This document shows, one piece after another, positions 10,979-21,230 of a DNA stretch of 64,000 nucleotides. A program made the translations under genes and the position numbers. Numbering within the stretch: the stretch's first letter is position 1; every line of letters starts with the position of its first letter. The notes beneath the pieces were generated by a model. That model had not been told where the DNA came from and searched no databases. It saw nothing but the letters and a program-made list of their open reading frames with translations. Origin of the DNA: Numida meleagris (taxonomy: Eukaryota; Chordata; Aves; Galliformes; Numididae); the NCBI RefSeq assembly GCF_002078875.1, contig NC_034412.1, positions 11,842,995-11,906,994 on the forward strand, in the 5' to 3' direction.

Positions 10979-13900
10979 CTAAATTGAAGGAGAAAACAAA
11001 CAAAAAAAGCAACAGCAGCACTTAGCATTTGGCTAACATTTTGCTGAGGTGTTAAACAAACACATGCAAACTGCTGTGAGGCGATCCTTTGTAAGAGCAC
11101 TGCTGTATGGCGGAGTGGATGCACAGTAAGATAAGGGCTCTTTCTAGTTATAGCACACTGAGAACTTCATTTCTGAAATTCCACAGCTCCCCAGAGACTG
11201 ATCAGATTTCATGGTGTTCTCTCAATTAGCTCTCCTCAATTATTTCCTATTTTTTTTTGCAATTAAATAGAGAACAGTGAAAGTAAGCTTGCTAAGGAAT
11301 CACAAGTTTCCTTGTTATCGATATATCACTGTCAAAATGAAATTGTGACTATCCATTTTATAGAGAAAAAAAATCCTTCATTACATTAGTTATATTTTGA
11401 GTTATATTTAAGTTTCTGCATTTTCACCTATCCATCCCACAGTATTTTAGATATTCACACACTACTGGTGAGAGGGATTTCTGGGTAAGCTTCTGTCACA
11501 TGAAATCTTTTGTTGTGGTTGTGGCTGAATCACCATAAGGATATGCATTTGCATTTAGTTGCTTTTTTTTCTTTGCCTCTAAAGCAAGATAAATATGTAT
11601 TCTTAAGCAGCTGTAAAGAATTCTGAATTTTGTCCACTTTGTACTTAATAAGGGGCTTTACATCTGGTCTGATTTTTCTTCCAGCATATAAATGAAAATC
11701 AAAGCTTTTCATTTCCTTGAATTTCACAATCAATATCTAATTGGCTCACTACTTCTACATTTAAGCTACTCAAGAAAATATTGTGTCTCCAGTTAGTGTA
11801 GCTGTTTGCTATTTACATATCGAAGCCTAAACTTTTAATATGTATTTTAACAATATTTAATAGGCACGGTTATTTCCAAGAGCACTGTTGTAGGCAGAAT
11901 GTGCTTCATTATTCTCTAGTGTATTTCTGCAATTGAATTAACTGTTTGCCAAAGCACATGGGTAAAGCTGACAGCTGTTTCTTTAATTAGATGCAATTTG
12001 GATGGTTGCTGCTGAATGCATTTTAAATTATGTTTACGATTGCCAAATGCAAGTACTCAAGAAAATCAAACAATATCTTTGCTATTCAAAGTGATCTTCT
12101 CATAGACATTATTTTAAAAGATGAAAATACTGATTTATTATACCCTTTTCATTAATTGTTTTGTATACTGTGACACTTTTTGTAAGTCTTACAGCTTGAG
12201 CTATCTTGCTGAACTTCGAAATTTGGTCATTCCTGAATTGTTGAAGGTGGCATTTCATGGTGTCTCCAGTGAGTATTAATTATTCAGGAATAGAAATAAT
12301 CCATACTTTTTGTGGCCATTTTGGTCTTTAGTATTGCCCTCTGCATCCTGGCTTGGACTAATAACTCAGTGTTTCTCAGTTCTGGTCATCTGTCTGTCTC
12401 TGCTTGAAAACAGACTTTTGCATTCAAAATGAAGATTAGTGGAGATTAAGCTACACCTGTACAGGTGCTAATGCGTACTGATATACGTTACTTATTTTGT
12501 TGTAGCTGAGCCACGGAAGGTGCTTCACAATTTTTATAGAATGATCCAAAATAGTCTCATTTTCCAAGAAATAGATGTCTGATCGCAAATATGCCTCTGT
12601 TGAAAATGCTAGTTGGCCACCACCCCTGCTAAGCTCTCTCTCTGGCTAGGGATAATATGATGATATACCTACATTGATTGTCCATCCTTCCTGTCCTCTT
12701 CAACTAGCTCTGATGCAGAAGCCTTGAGGTCTTGTTATGTGAGATACTGAGCCTGAGTTAGTATAGGTTATCTTTGTTTTGCACTTAGTCTCTTCTGAAC
12801 ATTTGAGCAGTACACCCTTTTCTCATTGAACTGCAATCCCTTTCTACCAGCAAAAAGCGACGGTAAAAGGCAGTACATTTGGCCATGGTAGTTCTCACCC
12901 AACTGCAGGAGGAAGTGCCAGGCCCTAAACATAGACCCGTCAGATGGCCAGCCACAAATTCCTACCTGCCTGAGGCTGCCCTCATCAATGTAGTAGGTGA
13001 GGCAGAACCCATAGAAGGACTAGGGAATTTCAAAGCTTTAAATCTTAAGTACAACTCATGTATTAAGTCATAGTTGTCTCTTATTGTTGCTGGTAGGCTC
13101 TGAATAGCAGAACTTTGTATGTGAGATGTCTGCAATCAAGTGGTTGTGGTTTTTTTGTTACAGATGCATGTTTAAACTCCATATAAACTGTCTGGAATCC
13201 TTCAGATGGAACCATGAAAAGATGTGGAGGAATGAGAGAGATGGGAAGGGACTCTATCAGGGAGAATGGACAAGGATGGTTTTAAACTAAAAGAAGGCAG
13301 GTATTGATTAGATATGAGGAAGAATTATTTTACTCACAGTGTGCTGAGTCCTGGCATAGGCTACCCAGAGAAGCTGTGTGTGCCCCATCCTTGAAGGTGC
13401 TCAAGGCCAGGTTGGATGGGCTCCTGGGCAGCATGAGCTGGTGGGTGGCTGCCAGCCCATGGCAGGGGGGTTGAAACTGGATGCACTATAATGTCCCTTC
13501 CAACTCAAGCCATTCTATGATTCTATAATTCTATGACCCTTATATCCTGATGTATTTAATCCTCTCCTCTTTCTATAACAAGCAGTAGTATTGCCATTTT
13601 GCTGTAATGAAGACATCGTATCTGCTTCTAAGCTCAGTAACTTCAGCTAATCATAACTGCTTGCAGGAGAAGTGTTAGGTCACAGCTTGAACTGATGATT
13701 GAGCACCTGGTGAAGGGGTTTGGCTGGCCCAGGGAGCACAGGCAAGTTGTTTGCACCTGTGCTTCCTACATGACCAGAAGGGGTAGGCCCAGGGTGGAGC
13801 TATTCTCGGCTTGTGTAAGGGCTAGCCACTGAAGGGAGAGCATCTCTTGGATCCAGGATGTTTCCTGAGGAGTGCTAGAGATCCCTTTGCCAGTTGGGTG

Positions 13901-14049
13901 AGTTTGACTTTTCTTTCTATATGTGATTGTTGGCATACCCATGAATACTTCACCTGCTATCACCAAGAACCTGTCTGCTTGTTTGTGAGCAGAACACTGC
14001 TACTGTGATTAAAATAAAATAGCAATATGTCCAGTTCTGTAAAAACTAC
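10979..14049 (-). other. SPHKAP: SPHKAP last intron
   Basis: Intron of 3.07 kb. It holds a CR1 3' end at about 13240-13537 and an AT-rich, possibly constrained stretch near 11760-12070. A GC-richer unclassified block lies at about 13670-13960. Otherwise nothing was recognised. Confidence 0.65.
13240..13537 (+). mobile_element. CR1 LINE 3' end
   Basis: This is a clear CR1 3' terminus in + orientation. It runs from 'gggaagggactctatcaggg' through 'gaggaagaattattttactc' and 'cttgaaggtgctcaaggcca' to 'cttccaactcaagccattct' and the tail 'atgattctataattctatga'. The 8-base tail repeat marks the true 3' end. It is 5' truncated, as nearly all CR1 copies are. It is antisense to SPHKAP, in the intron before the last exon. 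Confidence 0.93.
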
Positions 14050-14234
14050 CTTTTCAATTCTGTTTTCCTGAGATTTTTTAAAATAGATGGTTGGGATTCC
14101 AAGTTCAGAAGCAGCTATCCACTGTAGGGTGGCTCGCAGCTCTGCGTTGGGGCATTCTGGTTCCAGATCAAAATTAATCACCAGGAGTTCTTTCTGACAA
14201 TTGGCTGTTCCCACTGAGAGCCCAGAAGTACTTT
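14050..14234 (-). CDS. SPHKAP: SPHKAP coding exon (second from last)
   Basis: The exon encodes STSGLSVGTANCQKELLVI, then NFDLEPECPNAELRATLQWI and AASELGIPTIYFKKSQENR. This is the most conserved C-terminal block of SPHKAP, shared with the AKAP11/AKAP110-type C-terminal domain. It is joined in phase 1 from the 53-base exon to its right (GAG G|AA AGT). The donor is AAG|gtagtt. The frame stays open past the donor for 24 codons, so retention of the last intron would give a different C-terminus. Confidence 0.96.
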
Positions 14235-14318
14235 CTGGAAAAATAATCTCAAAAGTTATTGTGCAATTATTTGTTTTAACTTCAAATTTTATGTTGTAAT
14301 TGAAGTGGTTCAACTTAC
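14235..14318 (-). other. SPHKAP: SPHKAP very short intron (84 nt), open in frame
   Basis: This intron separates the 53- and 185-base exons. It has GT (gtaagttg) and AG (tttttccag) ends, but is only 84 bases, a multiple of three, and has no stop codon in the SPHKAP frame. Retention would insert 28 residues without breaking the protein. The AT-rich composition and lack of similarity to SPHKAP argue it is normally removed. Confidence 0.85.
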
Positions 14319-14371
14319 CCTCTGTATTATCTGTCTGTTCTTTAAGGAAAACCTTTTCTTCTACTAAGTCA
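14319..14371 (-). CDS. SPHKAP: SPHKAP short coding exon (53 nt)
   Basis: One base finishes an Asn codon, followed by 17 codons encoding DLVEEKVFLKEQTDNTE and a leftover G. With the previous exon the join reads PLIN|DLVEEK, which matches the human INELVEEKK segment recalled from memory. The acceptor is tttctaag, a weaker AAG type. The exon is not a multiple of three, so skipping it would shift the frame. Confidence 0.92.
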
Positions 14372-16370
14372 CTTAGAAACAAACAACAACAAAACTTGTT
14401 AGTGATAGTTAGGAACAGTCTATAACACTGCTTCACAGTGGTTAAAGTTCTCCCCCAGGGCCTAGAAAACTGCAGGCAAGAAGTTACACAGGATGATATG
14501 TATTACGTGATGTAATAAAATGCTTTATGTTACAATAACTTGATCTGTAAGTCAAGGAAAGCCGAGGGACTTGCAGTGTTTTTCCTGTAATGTTGTGAAG
14601 TACTTGTACTGGTTGCAAGATCTATTACGTTTCATCAGAATCTGTGTATTTTCTTTGGCACTATTTGAAGATGATATCATGGTAAGACACAGCAGGTCTC
14701 ATAACCTGTGGGAAAATACTGAATTTGCCATGTCTGTTTTTCAGTGCTATACTCCTTGGGTAAATCTCTTTTAGTTTTGCTTTCTAGTTGTATTTTTCAT
14801 GGTTAAGCACAAACTATCGATGACTTCAGCTATTGCTGTTCTAAAATATATTAGCTGTTTGGATAATCAAATTCTGTTTTATGTTGCGAAAAACTCAAAA
14901 GACTACTACTTCTCATGTTCCATTGTTCTTGTTAAACTAAAGGAAAAAAACCTCCAGGTCTATTTTCACTGCTTTAGCTTTCATTTCTGAATATAATGCC
15001 CATGCCCATATACACGTGGCAGGAACCCGTAAGTTCAGGTTTGAAGCCATAGTTATGGCAGTTGTGCCCTTGCTACTGGAGGGAAAGCACTTACACGTTT
15101 CTAGACTGTCCCATCCTGTCCTCAACCAAGGAGAACAACACAAGTGTAAGGCTTTGTCTTCCACATGGGAGGACAATACCCTTACCACCCTCTTCCACGG
15201 GCTGTCAGAATCTTCCCCAAGGCTTCAGAGGATCAAGATTATATATATTGGTTACTTAAAGGTGTGAAAGAATAAAATGGCAGCATGCAATGTATGTTTT
15301 GTCATGACACAGAATCACAGCTACCTAATAGCATCTTTCCCATCAGGCTTCTATTTCAGCTTTCTGTTTGAATAGCTGTTTTATTCTGTACCATGACTTT
15401 GATTTGGGTAAGGACAAAGTGCCCCAAGCAGTGGTGCTGTGTTCTACAACCTCTGTTCTGCCAGGATCTCAAGCCTGTTGGCTAATACCTGTAAATAGCC
15501 ACTGAAAGCTAATGAGGAATGAGAAATTTATCCCTTTAGTCTTTAGAAAGGAGTCCAAGGGTGAGGGGTCACCATCAGGAATGTGTGTAGGAAGTGCCAC
15601 TGTCTACTGTTAAGATGGGAAAGTTTTGACAAGGTTAGTGTCCTGATCAGCAGCTCAGAGAGAATGCATGTAATGGAAATACAAACATCCAGATTTCTTG
15701 CAGAAAAGAGCCTCTCAAAACTGAGACAGTTTGTTGTAGGAAATTCTGGTAACTAACTGTGAAGAAGTGATGTCCAAGTTCCCATGTTCAAGGTGTGATG
15801 TACAGTCCAAATGCTTCTACGGTGGCTGTACCCTGTCTACATCATGATATTACCAGCTGGCTGTTCATACCATGTTTCAGGGTAACAGATTCTTTAGGCA
15901 GACATTTGCACATCTCTTGACGATTTCATTGCATGCTCAGTATAAATATGTCCAGAAAAAATTACTTAAGACGTAAATATTAGGATTTTTCCAAGGATAT
16001 CTTTTTCTTTGAGTTTAATTGATCCTTATTTGGTTTATCTTAATTGCTGCTATATTAAAGCTTTGGCAATACTTTAAGTTACTCAGAGAAGAAAGTTCAC
16101 ACAATGGAAAATAGATACTCAGAAGACAGAAAGGTAGAACAGTTGGTGGATCCATATTCTCTTGAGAGATCCACCTGGGTGAGCTTTCCTGTAATCTTTC
16201 ACTGTCTAATGATGTCATACTCAACAGACACCTGCACCTGTACTTTTCTGAAACTAATGGTAGGCTAAGCAGCAGGTGAAAAGCAGGGCTTGGCACATCT
16301 TAGATGGTGTAAATGACTTGCAATTAAAATTAGACTAAACATCTCAAATCTCACTTTAGTTACTACTTAC
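14372..16370 (-). other. SPHKAP: SPHKAP intron
   Basis: About 2 kb of unique-looking sequence. Two overlapping short + strand frames at about 15016-15267 look like chance. No repeat was recognised. Confidence 0.6.
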
Positions 16371-16457
16371 TTAATCAGAGGAGAAGGTGGCACGTTCTCC
16401 TGATAAATTTCCAGGTCCATAATGCCAAGACTGCTAGTTGTACTGCTGTTGCCATTG
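16371..16457 (-). CDS. SPHKAP: SPHKAP coding exon (87 nt)
   Basis: The exon encodes NGNSSTTSSLGIMDLEIYQE then NVPPSPLI, with split codons at both ends (phase 2 in and out). It closely matches the SPHKAP segment after the SERS motif. At 87 bases with matching phases, it could be skipped without shifting the frame, so it is a candidate cassette exon. The donor is TTAA|gtaagt and the acceptor ctttgtcag. Confidence 0.94.
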
Positions 16458-17883
16458 CTGACAAAGCAAAAGTTTAAACATTAGTGCCAAGCTTCACTGA
16501 ATGTGTCTCCATATATTAATTTTCTGTACAAAGTGAGGAGGCTGTCCCATGTTCCACAAACAAAACTGTGCTCATCAGGTGGTTCTCAGAATGAAGCACA
16601 GGTACAGTGACAGTCCCTTAGGATTCTGGCTACTCTGAAAGACTGAGATTTTAATTAAAGCCAGTGCTACTTGGTACCATTAATACCTTGAAGTATTCTT
16701 TAACTGCTTCACAAAGTTGAGGTATAACAACTGAGAATATTTGGGAAAAACAGTATCTGTTTGCTTTATAACATTGCTATAAATTTGACAGTGAATGTTT
16801 ATGCAGTTGTAACAGTCTGATAAACAGGCTGTGAATTTGCTGTCAAATAGTACCGTGTTCTATGTGTTATATAAGCCCGAGCCACTTAATTTACACTAGA
16901 AAAGCAACTGTTTCTCCCTACATCTGAGGGATTGACCAGAAAGTTCCTTTCTCTGTCAGGTTTTTGAGTCAATGTCAGTACGCCATGCATTCAGAGTTGC
17001 CGTAACAGTTTCAATGCAGAGCCAAGAGGCACAATGCATTACCTCCCTCAAATCTGACCTTGTTAAAGGGTTGATAGTACAATAATGAGACAAATGTTCA
17101 CCCACACTGACAGACACGCTTTGTTCAGTGTTTTTCCAGCCAGCCAACAATGCTCACTAACAGACTTTCCTTTTCCTGCTTCATTACTGTACTGTCTCTT
17201 CTTCTTGTCGTCTTAATACCCACGGGAAAGATGTAATTACTTGACAGTATTTAAAAATCTAGTTTAAGGTCATGTGAAGAAAAGACCTTGCTCAATTCGA
17301 AGTTGTGAAAGTGTTGAAGTTAAAGTAACATCACTTTATCTAGTCCTTGGAGTACATATAACATCTTTAAACACATCCTGACTTAAGCAGGAACACAGAG
17401 CAGCACGGTACAACAAGGGCACTGGAATTCATGCCAATTCAGGGCTGACTCAGTCCTCCTCTTTCAACGTTTCCCTAAGCAGATCAGGGTGCTATCAGTT
17501 CTCTAACTGGACAAATATCTGCTGGGAACAGCCGTCTCAGCTAAGCAGATGCCATGATAAGCATTGTGGAAATAGTAGCAAATAAAGCAAAGGAAAGGCC
17601 ATAACAATTAGTTTATTTGGTGGCCCTTCACTGTAGGACTGAGGTGCTTGCATAGGGTTGAGCAAGGATGTGCTTTCATTGTCTGAATCTAGTTGCTCAT
17701 CAATACAAAGACCTGGTTAAAAATCAGGAGATGGCTTTTTCTCCTTTTTCATCATCTGATCTTCCTTTACAGTATCCTCAGTAAATCTTCAGCTATTACC
17801 CCTCATTCCTGACACATACTAATCAAGTCATAGGCTTGGTTGATTAAAGCATAATGCATACTAAGAACAGACAATATTAGTAC
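16458..17883 (-). other. SPHKAP: SPHKAP intron
   Basis: About 1.4 kb. No exon, repeat family or RNA gene was recognised. Confidence 0.6.
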
Positions 17884-18063
17884 CTCAGGGACCGTTCGCT
17901 GAGTTGTAAGTAGCTACTTGTGTCATCAGGATTGTCTTCATCATTGGCGAGCTGGGACCAGCTGCCAGTGCTTTCTTCACTACTGCTGAGGTGGGTTGGA
18001 AATTCTTCAGCTGCTTTTGTCTCTCCCGTGATGTCAGCATCTGGTTTGCTCTGAGTGCTCTTG
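17884..18063 (-). CDS. SPHKAP: SPHKAP coding exon (180 nt)
   Basis: The exon encodes KSTQSKPDADITGETKAAEE, then SSSEESTGSWSQLANDEDNP and DDTSSYLQLSERSL. The acidic SSEESTGSW(S/T)QLANDEDNPDD block is diagnostic of SPHKAP. It begins with C completing a Ser codon (AG|C) and ends with AG completed by the next exon, so phase is 2 in and 2 out. The donor is GAG|gtacta, weaker than consensus at +4 to +6. At 180 bases its skipping would also preserve frame. Confidence 0.95.
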
Positions 18064-21000
18064 CTGGTAGGGTGGCAAGGAATAATGGTAATACAGGCAA
18101 ACAAACTGGTATTGCCAATCTTCAAGTAATGCTCCTTGTTAAAGTCAACCAAGGTGCACAAATTGTACAGATGCAAGAGACTGGACAGACTTACAATTCA
18201 TACATGAACTCTAGTTGAACACATGGCCTGGAATGCTCTTTAAAAACAGTCTTCCTATGAGCGCTATAAACTAACACAAAATTAAGTTGTACTGAAATAT
18301 GCATAGAAAAGGTTTAACTTGTACAAAAAGAACTGCTTACAGCTTAGGTCTTAATGCACTTCAGCTAATCAGTGTTTGAAATACAGGGGATAAGCACTAG
18401 AGCATAATGACAGTGTATGCTGGAAATATATATATATATTTATATATATATTTATATATATATAAAACTGCACTACATTCCAGTTCTACTAGTGGATAAA
18501 TGTTTCTTGCCAAGGTTTTCTGCTTGTTTAATGGGATCTTCTATTTCTATTGGACCTCTAATTATAATTAGGTATGTCATGTGTACGCTTAGATAAAAAT
18601 TTTTGAGGTAGGGGAGGAAATTGAGGATAAAATCGGAAACGTGATATCCTTGCATGCTCTTCTAATGCCAGCTTCAGTTCTTAGCACTTGAGGCTGTGCA
18701 CTGAGTTCTGTATAAACAGGTTTTTATCAGTACCCTCAGATTTTTTTCTTCAATTACTGGTGTATGACAAAAGTAGAAATGCACAATAAATATGCATAAG
18801 AAATTCAAAATTGTTATAATAGACTATTAAAGTACAGAATATAATAGAACAGAAGACAATATTATCCAGTTTAGAAGTAAAATAATAGCAACTAGATGGA
18901 TTCGATTTCATCTTATCTGAGCTCTGCAGTTCTCTGATTGGATCATTCTACTGTGCTACTTTTGTTTTAACCCTTGATCAAGCTTATATAAAAATACCAA
19001 TGTCTTATGCAGCAGCTTCACTGATAATGCTACTTTCTAAAAGTCTCTCATTTCTCTTTTGTGTATGTTTTTCCGAATTGCTTGAAATGCGTTTTGATTT
19101 ATTTAAATACAGCAGAGACTTTCAGAATTTTTACTCAATGCATTTCGAAGTCAGCTATTTTAAAGCAATACAGAAAAGACCTACAATATTCAGATCATTT
19201 ATAGGAAGGTAAAAAGTAAAACAAAGTGAAGAATAGTATTTTCCAGTACTGAATTTGGAGAACATAGGAAAAAATACCTTCTAATTCTACACACTTGATG
19301 CACTTGTCGCACACACGCACATATTTATGTGACACAGATATAAAATTATATATATGCATAAGTGAAAAATAAAAACTATAGCTAAGGTAACTTTTCAGAG
19401 GCAAACTAGATATTGTGAGATTTACCAAGGGACTTTTGTTACTCAGGCAGAAAAACATTTAATTAAAAGAAGCACTCCTTTTTTGGAATATCAAACATGA
19501 ATCAATTACTGCTGCAACAGAGTAATAGCTAAAGCAAAACTGTAGTTTTGTTATATTTATGGGTTTGCATTTGCAATTCTATAATTAAAAGAAAATGTTA
19601 TGTACTGGCAGCTCTGGAGTACCCCTCTTAGAGTGACAATTTCTCCAGGCTTTTATCTGTAGATGTGGACAGGCATCCTGACTTCTGTAAGAAGAAGAGA
19701 TCAACCCAAACACTGTATTGCAAGTAATTAACTTGACTAAGAATATCGTGAGATAGAATCATTGTGAATATCTGCTTTTGCTGTGCTCTCTCTCTGGGGA
19801 CAGCTAAGAAGTTTCTGCGCTAATGCTGGATGTTAGTGAGAAAGAAGCTGCCTCCTGGACAGAGAGAAAGGGGATGTATTTGCCTGATTTGTCTATGATC
19901 TAACAAGCTGTCATCATCTGTTGGATAACCCAACCTGTCATCCCTGGCCTCTTGGACACAAGACTCATTATCACGAGCAGCAAAGCAGCAAGGTGATATA
20001 TAGTGTTACCTAGAGGCCATTTAACACAGGGCAGGTAGCATGCAATACTTGGTCCAAAACATGAGATTTTTGTGGGAGTAACAACCTTGTTGGGGGCATG
20101 TTAGTAAATGGCTCCTAAACTGTGCAGGAAATAACTCCATTTTCAAATAGATTCAAATACATAGATTTCTAAATGTATCTAAAAAGCAGGTTGCACTTGA
20201 AGGAAGAGGAAGATTAGTGGGCTAGAATCAGTATAAAAGAATTTAGACTATTGTAATTATCCACCTAATTGCTACCACAGGCAAGGAAGTATGTGATTTC
20301 TCACTTCAAGCAGAGCTTTGTCAAAGTGATTTTGAACACTAGCATCTTTCTAGCACTCTGAGATAATGGGGTGCTGCAAAGCTCCAAGTGATTGGCAGCT
20401 TAGATACCATTCAAGTAACAAATATGATTAAGAGGTATAGTTAAAAATAGGCAATGCCTTGAGAGACTGCCTTGCTCTTAACCTCACAACATCCACAGCA
20501 ATCCTCTGCACTTGCACTGTGCTCTCACTGCTTTAACCAAAGATGCAAATTCTTCAACACAAGGAGTCCAGCTGTAATGAGAGGGTGGTAGGCTGTGGTA
20601 TAAACTCCCTGAAATTAAATTTTATTCCGTCTCTATTTGAATCCTACCCAGGGATGTCTTGAACCAAAGTAGTTGAAGGGTGCTTTTAAATTTTTTTCTC
20701 CCTCTGCTAAAGAATTGTTATTGTTCTTCCAGATTGAGCATAAAGCTGAACTTCAAGCTCTTTGAAGTCTGGTCATCTTTCCAAGAACACAAAATATCAG
20801 CTACATAAGCACAGGAGATAACTGCACCTGACATTCTGTTATCTTCTGTTTCACACTTGCCCCAATTTTTAACTTTTTACTTAAACTGAGATATCAGCAA
20901 ATGCTAAATGAAAGTTCAAGTTTTATCTGTCTCTCCTGTCTTGACTTATGGAAAACTTAGGTATCTGCAAGGGAAAACTTACTCATTAATACAGTATTAG

Positions 21001-21230
21001 TTTGGAACCTCAGAACCATAATACAGTCATATTTAACATAGGTTTGCTCCACAAACTAGTACTGTGATGCGTCATTGGTGGTTTTATGCAATCTGAAACC
21101 TGTAGTGAGAGTCTACCCTGTTTATTTCTCCCAAAGTGGTTCTCCACTTATCTTCTCCCATTACCAGAATAATTTTCACTGGGAAATTAAACACCAAAGC
21201 AACATGCTGATTTGCTGTTTTGTCACCTAC
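18064..21230 (-). other. SPHKAP: SPHKAP intron
   Basis: About 3.2 kb, AT-rich. It holds the interrupted TA microsatellite at 18426-18465 and no other recognised element. Confidence 0.65.
18426..18465. repeat. TA microsatellite, interrupted
   Basis: Alternating TA with two regular TTTA interruptions (tatatatatatttatatata type). It lies about 360 bases from the 180-base SPHKAP exon, on its upstream side in the gene. Confidence 0.9.

Noticed and set aside
15016..15267. Overlapping + and - open frames of about 83 residues
   Set aside because: No similarity recognised; they overlap one another in opposite directions and lie in a SPHKAP intron.
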